Assembly (NCBI GenBank): GCA_036346205.1
Contig: JARFJB010001594.1
Span: 186,001-250,000, forward strand
From: Vesta saturnalis
Taxonomy: Eukaryota; Arthropoda; Insecta; Coleoptera; Lampyridae
Length of the DNA: 64,000 bases
Reading direction: 5' to 3'
In this document: positions 1 through 10,728 of the stretch, piece by piece
Position numbering within the stretch: position 1 is the first letter of the stretch
Layout of the letters: each line of letters begins with the position of its first letter
Notes under the pieces: generated by a model
Seen by the model: the letters and a program-made list of their open reading frames with translations, nothing else
What the model was told of the DNA's origin: nothing
Database searches by the model: none
Position numbers and translations under genes: made by a program

Positions 1-601
1 TTCTTTTGTATATATTTTTCCAAAAAAAACCCATAAAAAGAAATCTAGAGGTGACCATCCAGCTATTAGAAAACGTAAATTTAAGTAGTTACCAACTACA
101 TGGGAATTATGTGCGGGAGCTCCGTCTTGCTGAAATATGGCATTGCAACATTGTGTTAAAGGAAGACTCTCTAGAAATCCCTTCAAATGAATTTGTAGAA
201 TATCGAGATATTTTATTGAGTTTAATGTTCATACATGTGATAACAAAAACGTCCGTTTTGAATGCAGCACCACACATTTATTCTAAATTTCCCTTGCCTC
301 CTGCGGACAAGACTGACATAAGCGTTAGTATCTGCCCAGTAAGGTAAATTGTGATTATTAAAAATACCATCACTAGTGATATGCGCCCCGTCTGACCATG
401 GCACTAACTTATATACAAGTTACAAAACTCAGTACGCCGCCTTCTGTCGCCTATAGTCAAAAAGTGTTCTTTCCAAAATCTATAGCAATGGTATTTGTGT
501 TTCTTTAAAATTCGAAGGGCTTTGCTTCGAGACACGCCTAGATTAATCATTTGTCTAGATGAAGTTGTTGGCTCTGCTTTGACTTGTCCTAAGACGACCA
601 T
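1..601 (-). pseudogene. Tc1/mariner-superfamily (DDE) transposase remnant
   Basis: The minus strand encodes broken pieces of a Tc1/mariner-type transposase, the cut-and-paste enzyme that excises and inserts DNA at TA sites. At 601-404 there is a helix-turn-helix part with LGVSRSKALRILKKHKYH. At 404-222 comes SDGAHITSDGIFNNHNLPYW, which corresponds to the first catalytic Asp block, with the usual DEAHF changed to DGAHI. At about 160-60 a further frame gives FQQDGAPAHN (second Asp block), then GWSPLDF (third block). The pieces lie in order but in different frames with stops, and the element runs off the left edge. I see no terminal repeat. It is a dead copy; the family call rests on these motifs. 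Confidence 0.7.
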
Positions 602-1430
602 TGAATTTTCTTCATAATTTCATTTAAGGTAAGTTTTTGGCCTGGGATTTTCAAAAGTACCAAATCAATTAAATTTGTCTGTAATCTAAAATTAATTAAG
701 ATATCATTTTGAGCTAGCAGAAATTTTAATTTCTATTAACTATACCGTTCAAAAATATTTTTATTTGGCTGCTGCCTTTCAGGAAAATGTTGTAAATATA
801 ATTCTGATGTCACATTCTTATCACCTTTGGATAATATAAAACACTTTAACATGCAAAATTTTTCTGAATTTGTATAATTAGGCATGTTAATAACTAAATT
901 CCAAGTTCACTTTGTTGCACACTTCTAATTTTTAATTTATTATTTGACATATAGGTATCATCTGTTTTTACTTAAATAAATATCAGTCTCTTATCCCTAC
1001 TGTGTATTCTTAATATAAAACGTAAACAAGAAAAACTCAAAAAATCAATTAATTATTAAAATAGCATAGAAGGGTTGTATATTTTTGAAAAGCACAAAAA
1101 ATGTCTTTAAAAATGTCATAGCCAACTATAGTTTCCATACAAAAAAATACAACTTTATGTCACATCTTTTTAAATTAATGAAGTATTAAAAATGTGAATG
1201 CACTAACGGATTCTACTTACGAAAGTGCCTTCAGAATGTTTTTACAGCTTATTGATACATTTAGAAATAAAAAAGTTATTCAAGTTTTTCAAAATCGCCA
1301 TCTTTTCAATTTTGGCCAAATGCGCAATAACGGTCAGAGATATCTTGATTATGACTATTGGATCTTAACTAACACCAAAATCCAGCTGAAGGACCCCATA
1401 TTACTTTTTGTCTATCTGTAATAGAAAGGG
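602..1430. other. AT-rich stretch without recognised gene
   Basis: No coding motif, RNA gene or terminal repeat is recognisable here. A 75-residue open frame at 1,194-1,421 has no motif I know and adjoins a dispersed repeat, so I treat it as chance or repeat-derived. Confidence 0.5.
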
Positions 1431-1439
1431 TACTTCCCA

Positions 1440-1660
1440 TAAGAAAACATCGAAAAAGAACCACCCTGTACAGGGTTATTCACGTTATATGAAATTGCGG
1501 TTAAACTTTTGGACCAATCCGAAAGATTTTTTTTATGGATAGATGCCTAATAATGCTACGTTTTAAAAATATTTTTACGATATACAGGGTGGTCCATATA
1601 TACGGGACGTATCAAAGTTGTATTTTTTTAAATGGAATGCCCTGTATAGTACTTAATTTA
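1440..1660. repeat. Dispersed repeat with ACAGGGTG/CACCCTGT motifs
   Basis: The segment contains CACCCTGTACAGGGTT near 1,463 and ATACAGGGTGGTCC near 1,583, then CCCTGTATAGT near 1,642. The same short core recurs at 3,137, 3,691, 3,808, 3,866, 3,930, 3,985, 7,275, 25,830, 25,955, 44,210 and 44,388 in this window. Such ACAGGGTG-cored repeats are common in insect genomes. The individual elements cannot be delimited here. Confidence 0.5.
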
Positions 1661-2107
1661 TATATCTTACGGGTAAAATAAAGCAGCACTTTATTAAGGT
1701 TTACTCGCCTAAATCTTAAAGTTTTTGAAATATTTCGTATTTAGTGAAAATGTGGTGACTTTGTTAATATGTAACTCTGAATGTGCATGTCAGTTCGCTG
1801 ATCGGGGTGAAAAGAGAGTTATGTCAAAAAACTCAAAATTGAGAAAACCTTCAAAAAATTGGCAAATTATTCACCATATTTTCGTGGTTTTAAATAAGTT
1901 TAAACTAAAAATTTTGTTAATATATTAAAGTAGAAAGCGAAGAGTAATATTGTTTAAATTTATATCAAAAAGATTTTCAAGAATTACTTTTGATTGACAT
2001 CTCATATTTCACTAAAATGTTACTGATATAAATCCTATGCCACTATTTCAAAAAATATACTTTTGTTTTAATTAACTTTTAATTAGAAGCTGTTAACAAA
2101 AATAAGT
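1661..2107. other. AT-rich stretch, nothing recognised
   Basis: A 67-residue open frame at 1,725-1,928 has no recognisable motif. I see no splice-framed exon, RNA gene or terminal repeat. Confidence 0.4.
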
Positions 2108-2511
2108 TTAAATTTCTGTATCTTCTTTGTCCGAAGCATTCGGATATACATCCACTTGCTTACCTGAAGTTATTAAAAATTTGTGAAATTGCCAGTTTCC
2201 TTCAGAAATATGGACTAAAAGTTCTTCAAGTTGCTGTTTCTTTTCAGCTGTTATAGGAACTGGCTTTGTATAAGCCTGTTCCAGATTTAGCATTTCTTCA
2301 GTGTTTGCCCGGCCTTTCCTTCCGAACTCAGTACCTTTAAATCTTCAAGCTCTTTAAGGGAAGTCTTGTATAAAAACTTTTTAGTATTTTTAAGATATCT
2401 GATCCATCTTACTTCTCTCCAATTAAACTTATTTCCCACCATATCTTGCTTTTTGTTAATCAAAGCTTTTGAAAACAAGCCTGCAAAATCTAAAAACTCT
2501 GACCACACCAT
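2108..2511 (-). pseudogene. C-terminal fragment of SDSCAGQN-type transposase-like family
   Basis: Two adjoining minus-strand frames (2,511-2,287 and 2,293-2,108) read as one protein end. The first has NKFNWREVRWIRYLKN followed by a charged stretch. The second has KPVPITAEKKQQLEELL and HKFLITSGK. The order (W-x-x-V-x-W-I, then a PI-x-x-K-K-x-x-L-x-x-L segment) resembles the C-terminus of a transposase-like family widespread in arthropods and cnidarians. Other members of that family in this window lie at 59,604-61,660 and 62,012-62,960, but those copies lack this end, so the link cannot be tested by overlap. There is no N-terminal part nearby, so this is a truncated relic. The assignment is from family memory and is tentative. 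Confidence 0.4.
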
Positions 2512-2812
2512 TTAGTGCACTACAAAAGGGTTCTTCTAACCTACAAAACATATCCGTTGAGGCCAATTTTTACATTTTTTTTCTCCTTGATAAAACTAAG
2601 GTCTGCATCGCATTTCATGTGCGTATGTCCTGGCAACATAAACTTATGACCAATAATAGTCAATTTTTACAGTTCTGTAATGCAACGAGACAAGTGGCCG
2701 AGATGTAGCTGTTCTTATTTTGACCCCCACATGAATCGGAGTACATTACAATATAGGTCACCATTGGGTCTAGATTTTTACTTTCTTGCTAAACAAGGAA
2801 GTATTGCAAAAT

Positions 2813-2950
2813 TTATTATTAATTTTATTAAATACATAAATAAAAAGTTTACCTCGAGTAGGATTTGAACCTACGACCTGTACTTTGCTCTAGCAAAGTA
2901 CAGGTCGTAGGTAAACTTTTTATTTATGTATTTAATAAAATTAATAATAA
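2813..2950. repeat. Near-perfect palindrome containing a tRNA 3' half
   Basis: The left arm (2,813-2,889) and right arm (2,892-2,950) are reverse complements separated by only two bases. The left arm carries 18 extra bases, CGAGTAGGATTTGAACCT, lying between two copies of ACCT; in the right arm these have been lost with one ACCT. Read on the minus strand, the left arm holds a tRNA-type T-arm (GTAGG-TTCAAAT-CCTAC, a perfect 5-bp stem) followed by TCGAGGT and, five bases further, an oligo-T run. The D- and anticodon-arms of a tRNA are not present, so this is a tRNA 3'-half or tRNA-derived repeat end, not a functional tRNA gene. Confidence 0.8.
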
Positions 2951-2999
2951 TTTTTAATTAGATATTTACCTTTGAACTTATTCATTCATAACAAAAACT

Positions 3000-4110
3000 T
3001 AAGTATTGCAGTCGAAAAAAATCGTCTGTGTGTGTGTGGTCACCTGGCAGCCGAAACTATACGGACGATTTTGATGAAATTTGAAATGAAGGCCTACGAG
3101 ACAATTATGTCGATAAAACAAGCTTTTAAACGCAATAGGTATACAGGGGGTGAAAATAAGGGTGTGATTTTGGGGGCAAATTTTGAAATTTTAACATGAA
3201 AGATTGAAATTCAGTTCATCAATAACTCGCATGAAATGCAATTTTTTAAAACTTTCAAAATTGAATATGGCCGCAGTTACAGTCACATACATTTTTTTTG
3301 TAGGAATTTATATTTCCGATACCGTTCAATATATGAAATAATTGGAAATAGATATGCGTAGTTAAATAAAGGTTCTTAAAAGAGATTTCTTTACGTAATA
3401 AATTATGATATAAATTTGCCTATATTTAAGGGATCAAACTTAAGCAATTGTTCAAAATTGATTTATTCAAAGATCTCTCCAAGCATTTTTTTTTGTTTTT
3501 TTTATATTTTGTAGGCAACCAGCCACTCTTATGAATGCAACTAACTTTCTTCTTCTAAAGCTACTATACTCACGTTAGATACAGGGACAAAATTATTAAA
3601 GAGGAGTACCAGAGGACTTTGATAGTGATACAAAATACAAGGTGTTCCATTTGAGTTAAGGAAGAAAATGACATATCCGAGTTTTAGCCACCCTGTATAC
3701 AAACCCCAAAGTAGCTAAATGAATAATGGTGGGTAACGATACTAGACAATATTCTGAAAGACAACTGACCAACAAATAATTCATTTCTACAGAGTGTATT
3801 GTTCTACAGGGCATTGAAATGAGTATAATTTCAACACAAAACAATCCATATCTTTCCAAATATCCTGTATTCAACCCCAACATTAAAAAAATCGAAAAAA
3901 TGTGGGCTTTCTGAATTTGAAATAATATACAGGGGTTCCCATTTAAAAAACATAAGTTGGATTCATATCTGAATTTTGGAACATCCTGTATAGTTCAAAA
4001 TAATTTTAAATAATGCACTGTTACTTCCTGCACCTTTTTTTTTTTATATCTATGAAACCAAAGGAGTTATCGAACTTTGCATCTTGGTTAGTACAGCCTG
4101 TATATGAAAC
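3000..4110. repeat. Cluster of short ACAGGG-cored dispersed repeats
   Basis: Motifs GTATACAGGGGG (3,137), CACCCTGTATAC (3,691), CTACAGGGCA (3,808), ATCCTGTATTC (3,866), ATACAGGGGTTCCC (3,930) and CATCCTGTATAG (3,985) recur in both orientations. Between them are AT-rich stretches. The open frames here carry no recognisable protein motif. I read this as several overlapping non-autonomous repeats in the URB1 intron or upstream flank. Confidence 0.45.
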
Positions 4111-4632
4111 TGTATCTGTGTATTTTGTTCTATTTTCTCGCATAGTGGGCTGTGCTACATGCCCCCAGCAATATGTGCCGCATAGAGGTAATGGTTTGTT
4201 ATTCTGGTAGGTACATGGTTACGGGGGGATATGTATAAAGAAGTACAGATATTCTAATAAAATACGTACACTATCACGGATCTAGATTATGCAGATATCC
4301 GTAAATATCTAGATACATCTAAAAGATCCAAAACTCTGTACAACAATATCCACTAGTGGTTTACCCCTCGCAATTACCACTTAGATTTACAAGTTCATTT
4401 AAGCAGTTTTAACGATTAACTAGATTTAAAGAATACACGGAAGGTTGGCAAAATAAATTTTAACTGCTGTAACCACATATATGTATGGCAACATACAGGA
4501 ACATTTACCACCCAGTATTTGTGTGTTTATGTTAGATATGGATAAATCACAAGAACTCAGAACTTGTATTGTTGTATTTTTAATCAGTGGTATAATTTTA
4601 CTGTTACTTTTTTAACATTTACAATATTACAG

Positions 4633-5914
4633 GTACGAGAAAGAAGCACAACAAACAAGTTTTTATGACTTTAAACCATTCCTGTGGGGAAAAGCTGCCG
4701 CTTCACATTATTCCGTCCGTCAAGACATTCAACGAGCTTTATGGCGTCAACCACGTATGCACAATATTCTTGAAATTCTCGAAGAATCAAAAATTTACAA
4801 CACTATATGCAACCATCAGCTTGACGAAACTTTAAGCAACCCAGATATTCTACATTCTTCGAACGAGAATGTATACAGTTTAGCATTCTTCTTACCATTA
4901 TTCGCTTCACTACTAGCACCAGAAAATCAAGTTACAATACACATGTTCATAAAATCAGGTGCTTTAAGCCTAACAATAATTGGTCTAAGTTGTGATAATA
5001 AAGAAATGCGACTTGCTTCTTGCCACGTACTGGCTCGATTTCATTATCATCTTGAGGCAAGGCGTGGTGGTAAAGATAGAGTATTACGTTTAAGTTTCAT
5101 TGAGGCATTATGTCGAGGCACTGCAACTCTAGATGATTTCAAGTTAAACAATTTCGCTTCTATATTTTGGGCTAAAATGGCTATTATTCTAACACGCCCC
5201 CTCCTTCCTATGTATTTACCTCTTTCCCGTTATTTGACCTCAAAATCGACACCGGATTTAGCCGGGATACCTGAATTATATACTTTTCTACACATTCCTG
5301 ATGTTAATTTTAAGGATCCTAGATCGTTTATTCTAAAAGTTTTACGTGATGGAATGCGAACTGATCACGATTGTTCTATTGCCAGTTATAAAATGGCGTT
5401 TAAATTAATAATGGAATTATATTCGAGCTGTGTTTCGGATTTAGAAACTAAATTATCAGTTTTAAAGGTGATTGAACGTGCTTCGAAATTGGCGTTAGGA
5501 CAAGAAGTACTAGTGATGAGATTTGGATTGTTATCGTGGATTTATGACGTAGTAAGTGATTGGAATAAAAACATGGAAATTTTATCAATCATTCTTCACA
5601 TTTTATCAAATTTAACAAAAAATTTATCTAATTCTAAGCATGTAGATTATAATGTAGTACAATTAATTTTAGTAACAATTTTAGATTATCGTTTAGAATT
5701 AATGCCAAAAATAGATCTTGATAATTTATTAAACATAATTTTTGAATTGTTTCAAGCAAATCATAGTTTTTTGACTCTAGAACGAATGGAATATTTAATA
5801 TCGCTTAGTAATGATAAGAAATGTTTATACTTATTAAAGTACGGATGTCAATTTTCTGTACTAGATGATAGTGAAATAATGCAAGTTCTTATTAGGAAAT
5901 GGCTTAATAAATAA
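4633..5914 (+). CDS. URB1: Last exon of URB1-like nucleolar pre-ribosomal-associated protein 1
   Basis: URB1 (yeast Npa1/Urb1) is a nucleolar helical-repeat protein needed for early 60S ribosomal subunit assembly. A polypyrimidine tract and ATTACAG precede position 4,633, and the frame is open from there (YEKEAQQTSFYDFKPFLWGK onward) to the TAA at 5,912-5,914. The methionine at 4,757 is therefore internal, and the exon encodes about 426 residues. The body is alpha-helical and leucine-rich. It has the pattern I associate with the NopRA1 C-terminal domain: a PLFASLLAPENQVTIHMFIKSGAL segment (split here for length as PLFASLLAPENQ / VTIHMFIKSGAL), then MRLASCHVLARFHYHLEARR, PLLPMYLPLSRYL, and FILKVLRDGMRTDHDC. 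The frame is intact and its codon use is unlike the neighbouring repeats, so the exon looks functional. Upstream exons were not found in 1-4,632 and probably lie off the left edge. The URB1 name rests on pattern recognition. Confidence 0.78.
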
Positions 5915-6370
5915 TTTCTTATACTTAATGTAATTGTGTATTCTTGGTCTCTATTGGAATTGGTTTTATTAATTTTTATAGTTTTAAATCGGTTATAAAT
6001 TACAAGTGAACACAGTCCTGTATAGTTTAAATTGGTTAACTTACATTAAGTAGTTATGTTTCTTGTCTTTTTTTATTTTTTATTTATCTTGGTGGTATTT
6101 TGAAAGTAGAAGGCTATTTTATTGTGAGTTCACTGGTTGGATAAGTGTAAGAATGTTTTTTGTAAAATTTACTGGTGGAGTAATAAGGTAGCGGTTTTAA
6201 ACGCAGACGTAGGAACGTAAATTGTTTATTTGAATAGTGTGTTAAAACTATTGGTCTACTGACCTAGTTTTAAAAAGTGATTTTGGTTTCCAATGTAATT
6301 ACGGCTTCTCTGCAGAATTTTGGTTATTGACCTTAAATAATTTAATGTTTTGCAACAAAAAAATAAAGGT
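5915..6370 (+). other. Probable 3' UTR of the URB1-like gene
   Basis: Non-coding AT-rich sequence follows the stop codon. An AATAAA at 6,362-6,367 is the best-placed polyadenylation signal. No other gene feature is seen. Confidence 0.5.
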
Positions 6371-8487
6371 GCTGTTGCTAAAGCCAATTTGTAACATTAC
6401 AGTATGAACGTTACTATTAATATGTCTCTTTAAATTATAAAGAAAAGGAATTTGTTACAGTAAAATCTGGTTTAACACATAAATAGCTCAGAGGTGGGTA
6501 TGGCGGTGTTTTGCGTGTAGGGTGAATAGAATAACAAAAATTAAATCAGGGAAAGCCATAAACCAAAGGGCGCCAGTTTGCTTAAAATCACAAATATGGG
6601 ATTAATTAGCACACTAATGAAAGATAACAAAAACTTGCTTACCTTTCCTAACTTTAACCAGGTAAATAGTTTCTGGACCAGTGTTATCTGTAAAAGCTTC
6701 AAACTATTTGCACGAAATTCTGTTTCCACAGATCTTAATCCTAAAAATAACAAAAAATTAGCGAAAATCTCATTAAATAATCAACGTGAAAAGCTTTTGT
6801 AATAATCATAAACAAATAATAAAAATTCGTCGTCACTGCAATGCTGTATAATTTGAAAAATTACTATAGACGATTAGCAACAAGAAAATAATCAAAGCTA
6901 TTGTTGCCTATTAATTTATGTAAACCCTAAATAATGATAGTGCTGTGAGATAGGGCAAAAATCACATGTATTGTTACATACGATAATGAAATAATACGCT
7001 TAAAGCTTAAATTTCATTACCACTATATATTATTATAATAAAAAATAATATTCAATCAGTAATTATTTTAAACTCAAAAACAAACAAATTGGCTTTCGAA
7101 AGCAAGAGATAAAATTCCAAAATCAAATAATCTTAAACCATAATTTTAATTATTCCAATTATCATCATATTGAACACGTAGCAAACATAAATTCAACAAG
7201 CTTTAAAATGCAAATATCAGTGCACATTACATTTTTTTTTTAAATAACACAATAGCGTGAAGATCACAAAATACAGGGTGAATACGCTTTGCTAATTGTA
7301 TCCACTTTCCTGAAGGCCGTTTATACGGTAGTATGAACCAAAAAGCGTGTTCATCTGCTTCCCTAAATACAGTTATGCAACTATCATTGAAATCACAGAA
7401 AAGTAATTAGCTTTAAATTTGCACAGATTGTCAGTCTAACTTTTCCTTTCCAAGCTCACAGCGACAAGATGCAATCTCGCACAATTGACCCCTTCGTTAA
7501 TTCATCGGAAAATACCAGTTGAATCTCCAATTCTTTCTTGAAACCAACACAGTAAACAAAAACTCTTAGTATCGTCAGGTAATCACAAAGGAACAGCGAA
7601 ATATTTAGCTTAGTCCAAGCGTTTTTTTTTTTACTAACTGCCCACCTGATTCCATGCACATAATGTTACGGGCCAAACACTCGCTAGAACATCAGCCCGT
7701 AAAAGGAATGTGGGGGCAACGGCATAGCGATGGGCGGGGTTCTTACTGCAAAATGGCACTGGTCACGAAGGCACCACTTGTTAGACACATTTATAGCGGG
7801 AAAACGTCATGAACTAGATCTTAATAATGGCCGAACAGAAAACCATAATGTTCACTCAAGGTAAAACACTCCTCAACCAAAGTTCTAATTCAAAAATTCT
7901 ACGTCACTTCAACTTAAATAAAAAAATATAAAAACATCAAAATTGCGATAATAAAACTAAAACCAATCATTCCGATAAACTTCAACGTCAAATTTATTGG
8001 CTCAAATAACCAAAAATACCTGATCAAGCCAGCTGTTCGGTCAACGACGTATTCACTTCATAATTAGGTTACGGTATCTTTCAAAGAGTCTTTTAAAATG
8101 AACTTCTAGAAATTTTCATTAAACATTACGTTAAATCTTTGGTCAAATAAAACCATTAAACAATTAAAAAGTTACTAATGTATAATTTGCAAAACTCCAA
8201 ACATTCTCGTAAAATAATTAAACTATACAGTAAATTGACTATAAACACGATATTCGATCATTTAAATTTTGATTAAACGTAACTGAAAATAACGCTGTGA
8301 GAAAGGAAAAAGATTACAATATTATCAAACAGGAATGAAATAATACCACCTTCGTATATTATAAAATTACAGATGATTTCAATCAACACTGGGTGTATTG
8401 AGGTGGCAGTTACAAAAAAAAACATAATTTTATGTACCTAATAAATAACCAGGATTGATACTTGCAAGCTCAGTTTCCCAGATTTAT
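6371..8487. other. Intergenic; weak candidate minus-strand exon and promoter
   Basis: No firm gene. On the minus strand a short exon-like block lies at 6,687-6,643, or 6,740-6,643 with the upstream acceptor TTATTTTTAG. It reads DNTGPETIYLVKVRK and is followed by a good donor, AAAG|GTAAGC. I do not recognise the peptide. Around 7,680-7,800 the base composition is more GC-rich, with a minus-strand CTATAAATG at about 7,793, so a small minus-strand gene starting near 7,760 and including this exon is conceivable. An ACAGGGTG repeat core lies at 7,275. The rest is AT-rich without signal. Confidence 0.25.
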
Positions 8488-8692
8488 CTACTTTACTGCT
8501 TGATGACGGCTTTTTAAATCGTTAGAATTATTATAGGCCATATCGTGTTGTTTGCAAGCTTCGTCTAAAGGATTTATACCTGGATCGCCGCGAGCTAAAC
8601 GTTTCTGTAGCTTGGTTCCTGGTCCGCAATATCGATAACCCGGAATATGCAGCTCAACAGGTAATTTGTTTATTAACGTGTTTTAATACTCC
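8488..8692 (-). pseudogene. Phospholipase A2-like domain, Polinton A
   Basis: Read on the minus strand, 8,660-8,490 encodes GYRYCGPGTKLQKRLARGDP (calcium-loop type Y-x-G-x-G) followed by INPLDEACKQHDMAYNN, which contains the catalytic HDxxY. It ends at a TAG at 8,490-8,488. The arrangement matches the parvovirus-type PLA2 domain, which hydrolyses membrane phospholipids during virion entry. The same domain occurs in relic B at 30,823-30,640. Upstream of the domain a TAA interrupts the frame. The domain residues look intact but the gene start is not, so it is probably a pseudogene. It is divergent from the ATPase that starts at 8,708, unlike the arrangement in B. Confidence 0.72.
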
Positions 8693-8707
8693 ACTCCCGA
8701 GCGGCAT

Positions 8708-9425
8708 GTGAACTGGTCAGTATACTATCAGCAACTGAATGATGCAGTTTACGAAACAGCCTCAAAAACTACATGTGGATGGTCACGATTTCCTGAAATA
8801 CGAAATTGCAGGAAGCATGGTCGTCTCTTACCGACATCAATAAAAGCAACTATTTGCGGACCTTCCGGGTGCGGGAAGACCAACGTGATGGTTAGCTTAT
8901 TGGAGGCACCACATGGCTTAAAATCCGAAAACATATACGTTTACTCTAAGTCGCTCGAGCAACCAAAGTATAAATACTTAGAGCATGTACTTAAGCCGAT
9001 AAGAGGTATTAGGTATAATGCATTCAACAATCAACGATATGGCAGATGTACTCATGCCGGAAGAGATCACTAAGAATTCTCAATCAAGACATAATTCGCG
9101 ATTATTTCAGTAAAGGGCGACCCTCAGGCGTGGTCTCTTTTTATCTCTGTCAAGCATACTCGAAGATCCCTAAGCAACTGATTCGCGATAATGTGAATAT
9201 GATTGTGTTATTTAAACAAGATTGCATAAATTTGAAGCATGTATACGATGAGCATGTAGGTACAGATATGACCTTCGATCAATTTAAATCAATGTGGGCG
9301 TAATGTTGGCAGACTAAATACGATTTCGCATGGATTGTAAAAGACTTTGATTACTGCAGATACCAAAGCGGATTTGATTGCTATATCACCTGCTTACAAT
9401 AGTCATTCAGACGCAGTCGCTCGCG
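8708..9425 (+). pseudogene. A32-like genome-packaging ATPase, Polinton A
   Basis: FtsK/HerA-type packaging ATPases pump the element's DNA into a capsid. The first frame (8,708-9,073) has an intact Walker A, CGPSGCGKTN, at about residue 50, then VYSKSLEQPKYKYLEH. The frame then breaks. A second frame from 9,046 resumes with IIRDYFSKGR, FYLCQAYSKIPKQLIRDN and FDQFKSMWA, ending at 9,303. The Walker B region, still visible in the B copy as SIFIFDDIACE, is missing, so a small internal deletion removed it together with the frame. A further tail (about 9,305-9,400) is out of frame. It is non-functional as it stands. The next gene follows on the same strand with almost no gap. Confidence 0.75.
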
Positions 9426-10288
9426 ATGGATGTTCGATATAAGGTGGTTAAGCGGGAGTTAACGCAGACTCGTAATGCAATCAAACGCAAGCTGGAATTA
9501 TTGAAGAGAGGTGAACTTGAAACATAAACACCTGCCCCGCTCAAGTTCAAACCTCCGGTTGCACCTTCATTGGTTGAAACCGGTGTAGAACCAGCACCTG
9601 CTACGTTTAGACCCCCTCCATCATTCGTTCAAGCGGACGTTATTGCTGAAACAGATCCTGTTGAAGAGGAAGAAGAGCAGTCGGAGCCAACTAATTTAAC
9701 GCGATTACTCGAAGAAGCAGGCATTGCCGATGAGTTCTTAGAGCAATATGATCTTTTACCTCGCTACTATGTAGAATTACTGATACGCGGAAACCAAGAA
9801 CAAATTGATAATACATACGGTCTTCGTTATGATCCAAACTTAGATAAATGGGCTATCGGAGATTTTCCGGTGGATATAGAAGGACCTAATCTAATTATAA
9901 AAGATGAGGTATATGAGGGCACTCCCGTACTATACGAGCTGCTTATTTTGAAAGAGCCGTAGAAGAGGATGAGACAGTCTATGTAGATATTCTAGCTAAA
10001 ACTAACGCATATAGGAATAATCACGACCCTCGCGGAGCAATTATGGACACCAAGTTGTCTAAATACCGTAAGATTATTAAGCCGCAAATTGGCACGAAAC
10101 GTTTCGGTCACGGCACCATGAAGAATTTGTCGAATAGAGTGAAGGAGTATGTATACTGGAATACTCCTCGCGAACTTGTTGAACGGCTCAAACTGTTGCA
10201 TGCATCGAAAGCAGCAAGTCATACTGGACATAATAACGAAATCGTTAGTATCGAAGAAGAGCTCCGAGAAGAAGGTATAATGGCATAA
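9426..10288 (+). pseudogene. Polinton accessory protein of unknown function (DUF8207-like)
   Basis: The start ATG at 9,426-9,428 opens a basic helical N-terminus (MDVRYKVVKRELTQTRNAIK). An in-frame TAA lies near 9,525, then an open frame runs to 9,962 with a Pro-rich and acidic linker. A domain with TYGLRYDPN, KWAIGDFPVDIEGPN and GTPVLYELLILKEP follows. A one-base shift near 9,940 moves the rest (YVDILAKTNAYRNN, SKYRKIIKPQIG, ELVERLKLLHASKAASHTGH, EELREEGIMA) into the next frame, ending at 10,288. The order resembles an arthropod Polinton-associated family that I recall as DUF8207, function unknown; that label is from memory. One stop and one frameshift make it a pseudogene, though still easily readable. 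Confidence 0.6.
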
Positions 10289-10290
10289 TA

Positions 10291-10723
10291 ATGGCCATCG
10301 ATAAGTTTGGCAGGCATTCACTAGCACATTTAAAACATGCAGCCGCAAATCTCAAATTAACGTGGGATGATAATTACGATATGCAAGGTAAAAGACTTTG
10401 CAATGTCTCTGAACCCATCCTAGAAGTAGAAGATGATGTTGCAACTAGGAGATACGTAGATAAGGCGAATTTAAAATTGACCGAAGATGGTAATTACGAT
10501 GCGCAAGGTAGACGAGTCTGCAACGTTATCGATCCAATCCTAGATGCGGATGTAGCCACCAAAAACTATGTTGATAAGTGTAAGGAAGTTCTAAACAGTG
10601 ATATCGATTGCAATATTATTATCTGAGCGCGATCGTAAACTTGAGGAGAAAGTTAATCGTATATATGGTGATATAAGCATCCTCAGAAGGGATATTTATA
10701 ACATTGAGAATAAGTTACACTAG
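10291..10723 (+). pseudogene. Fibre-like repeat protein with coiled-coil tail, Polinton A
   Basis: The frame opens with ATG at 10,291, two bases after the previous gene's stop. It contains two tandem repeats of about 38 residues. Each has LKLTxDxNYDxQGxRxCNV, then a short linker and DVATxxYVDK (10,346-10,466 and 10,469-10,579). Such repeats resemble trimeric phage and viral fibre shafts, so a spike or fibre role is inferred. The frame closes at 10,626, but a shifted frame continues with RDRKLEEKVNRIYGDISILR and DIYNIENKLH to a TAG near 10,723, a heptad-like coiled coil typical of trimerising tails. A single frameshift separates the two parts. No counterpart was found in relic B. Confidence 0.5.
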
Positions 10724-10728
10724 TAGTA

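Noticed and set aside
6541..6802. 70-residue minus-strand and 74-residue plus-strand ORFs
   Set aside because: Overlapping shadows; only the short exon-like block in another frame looked worth noting.
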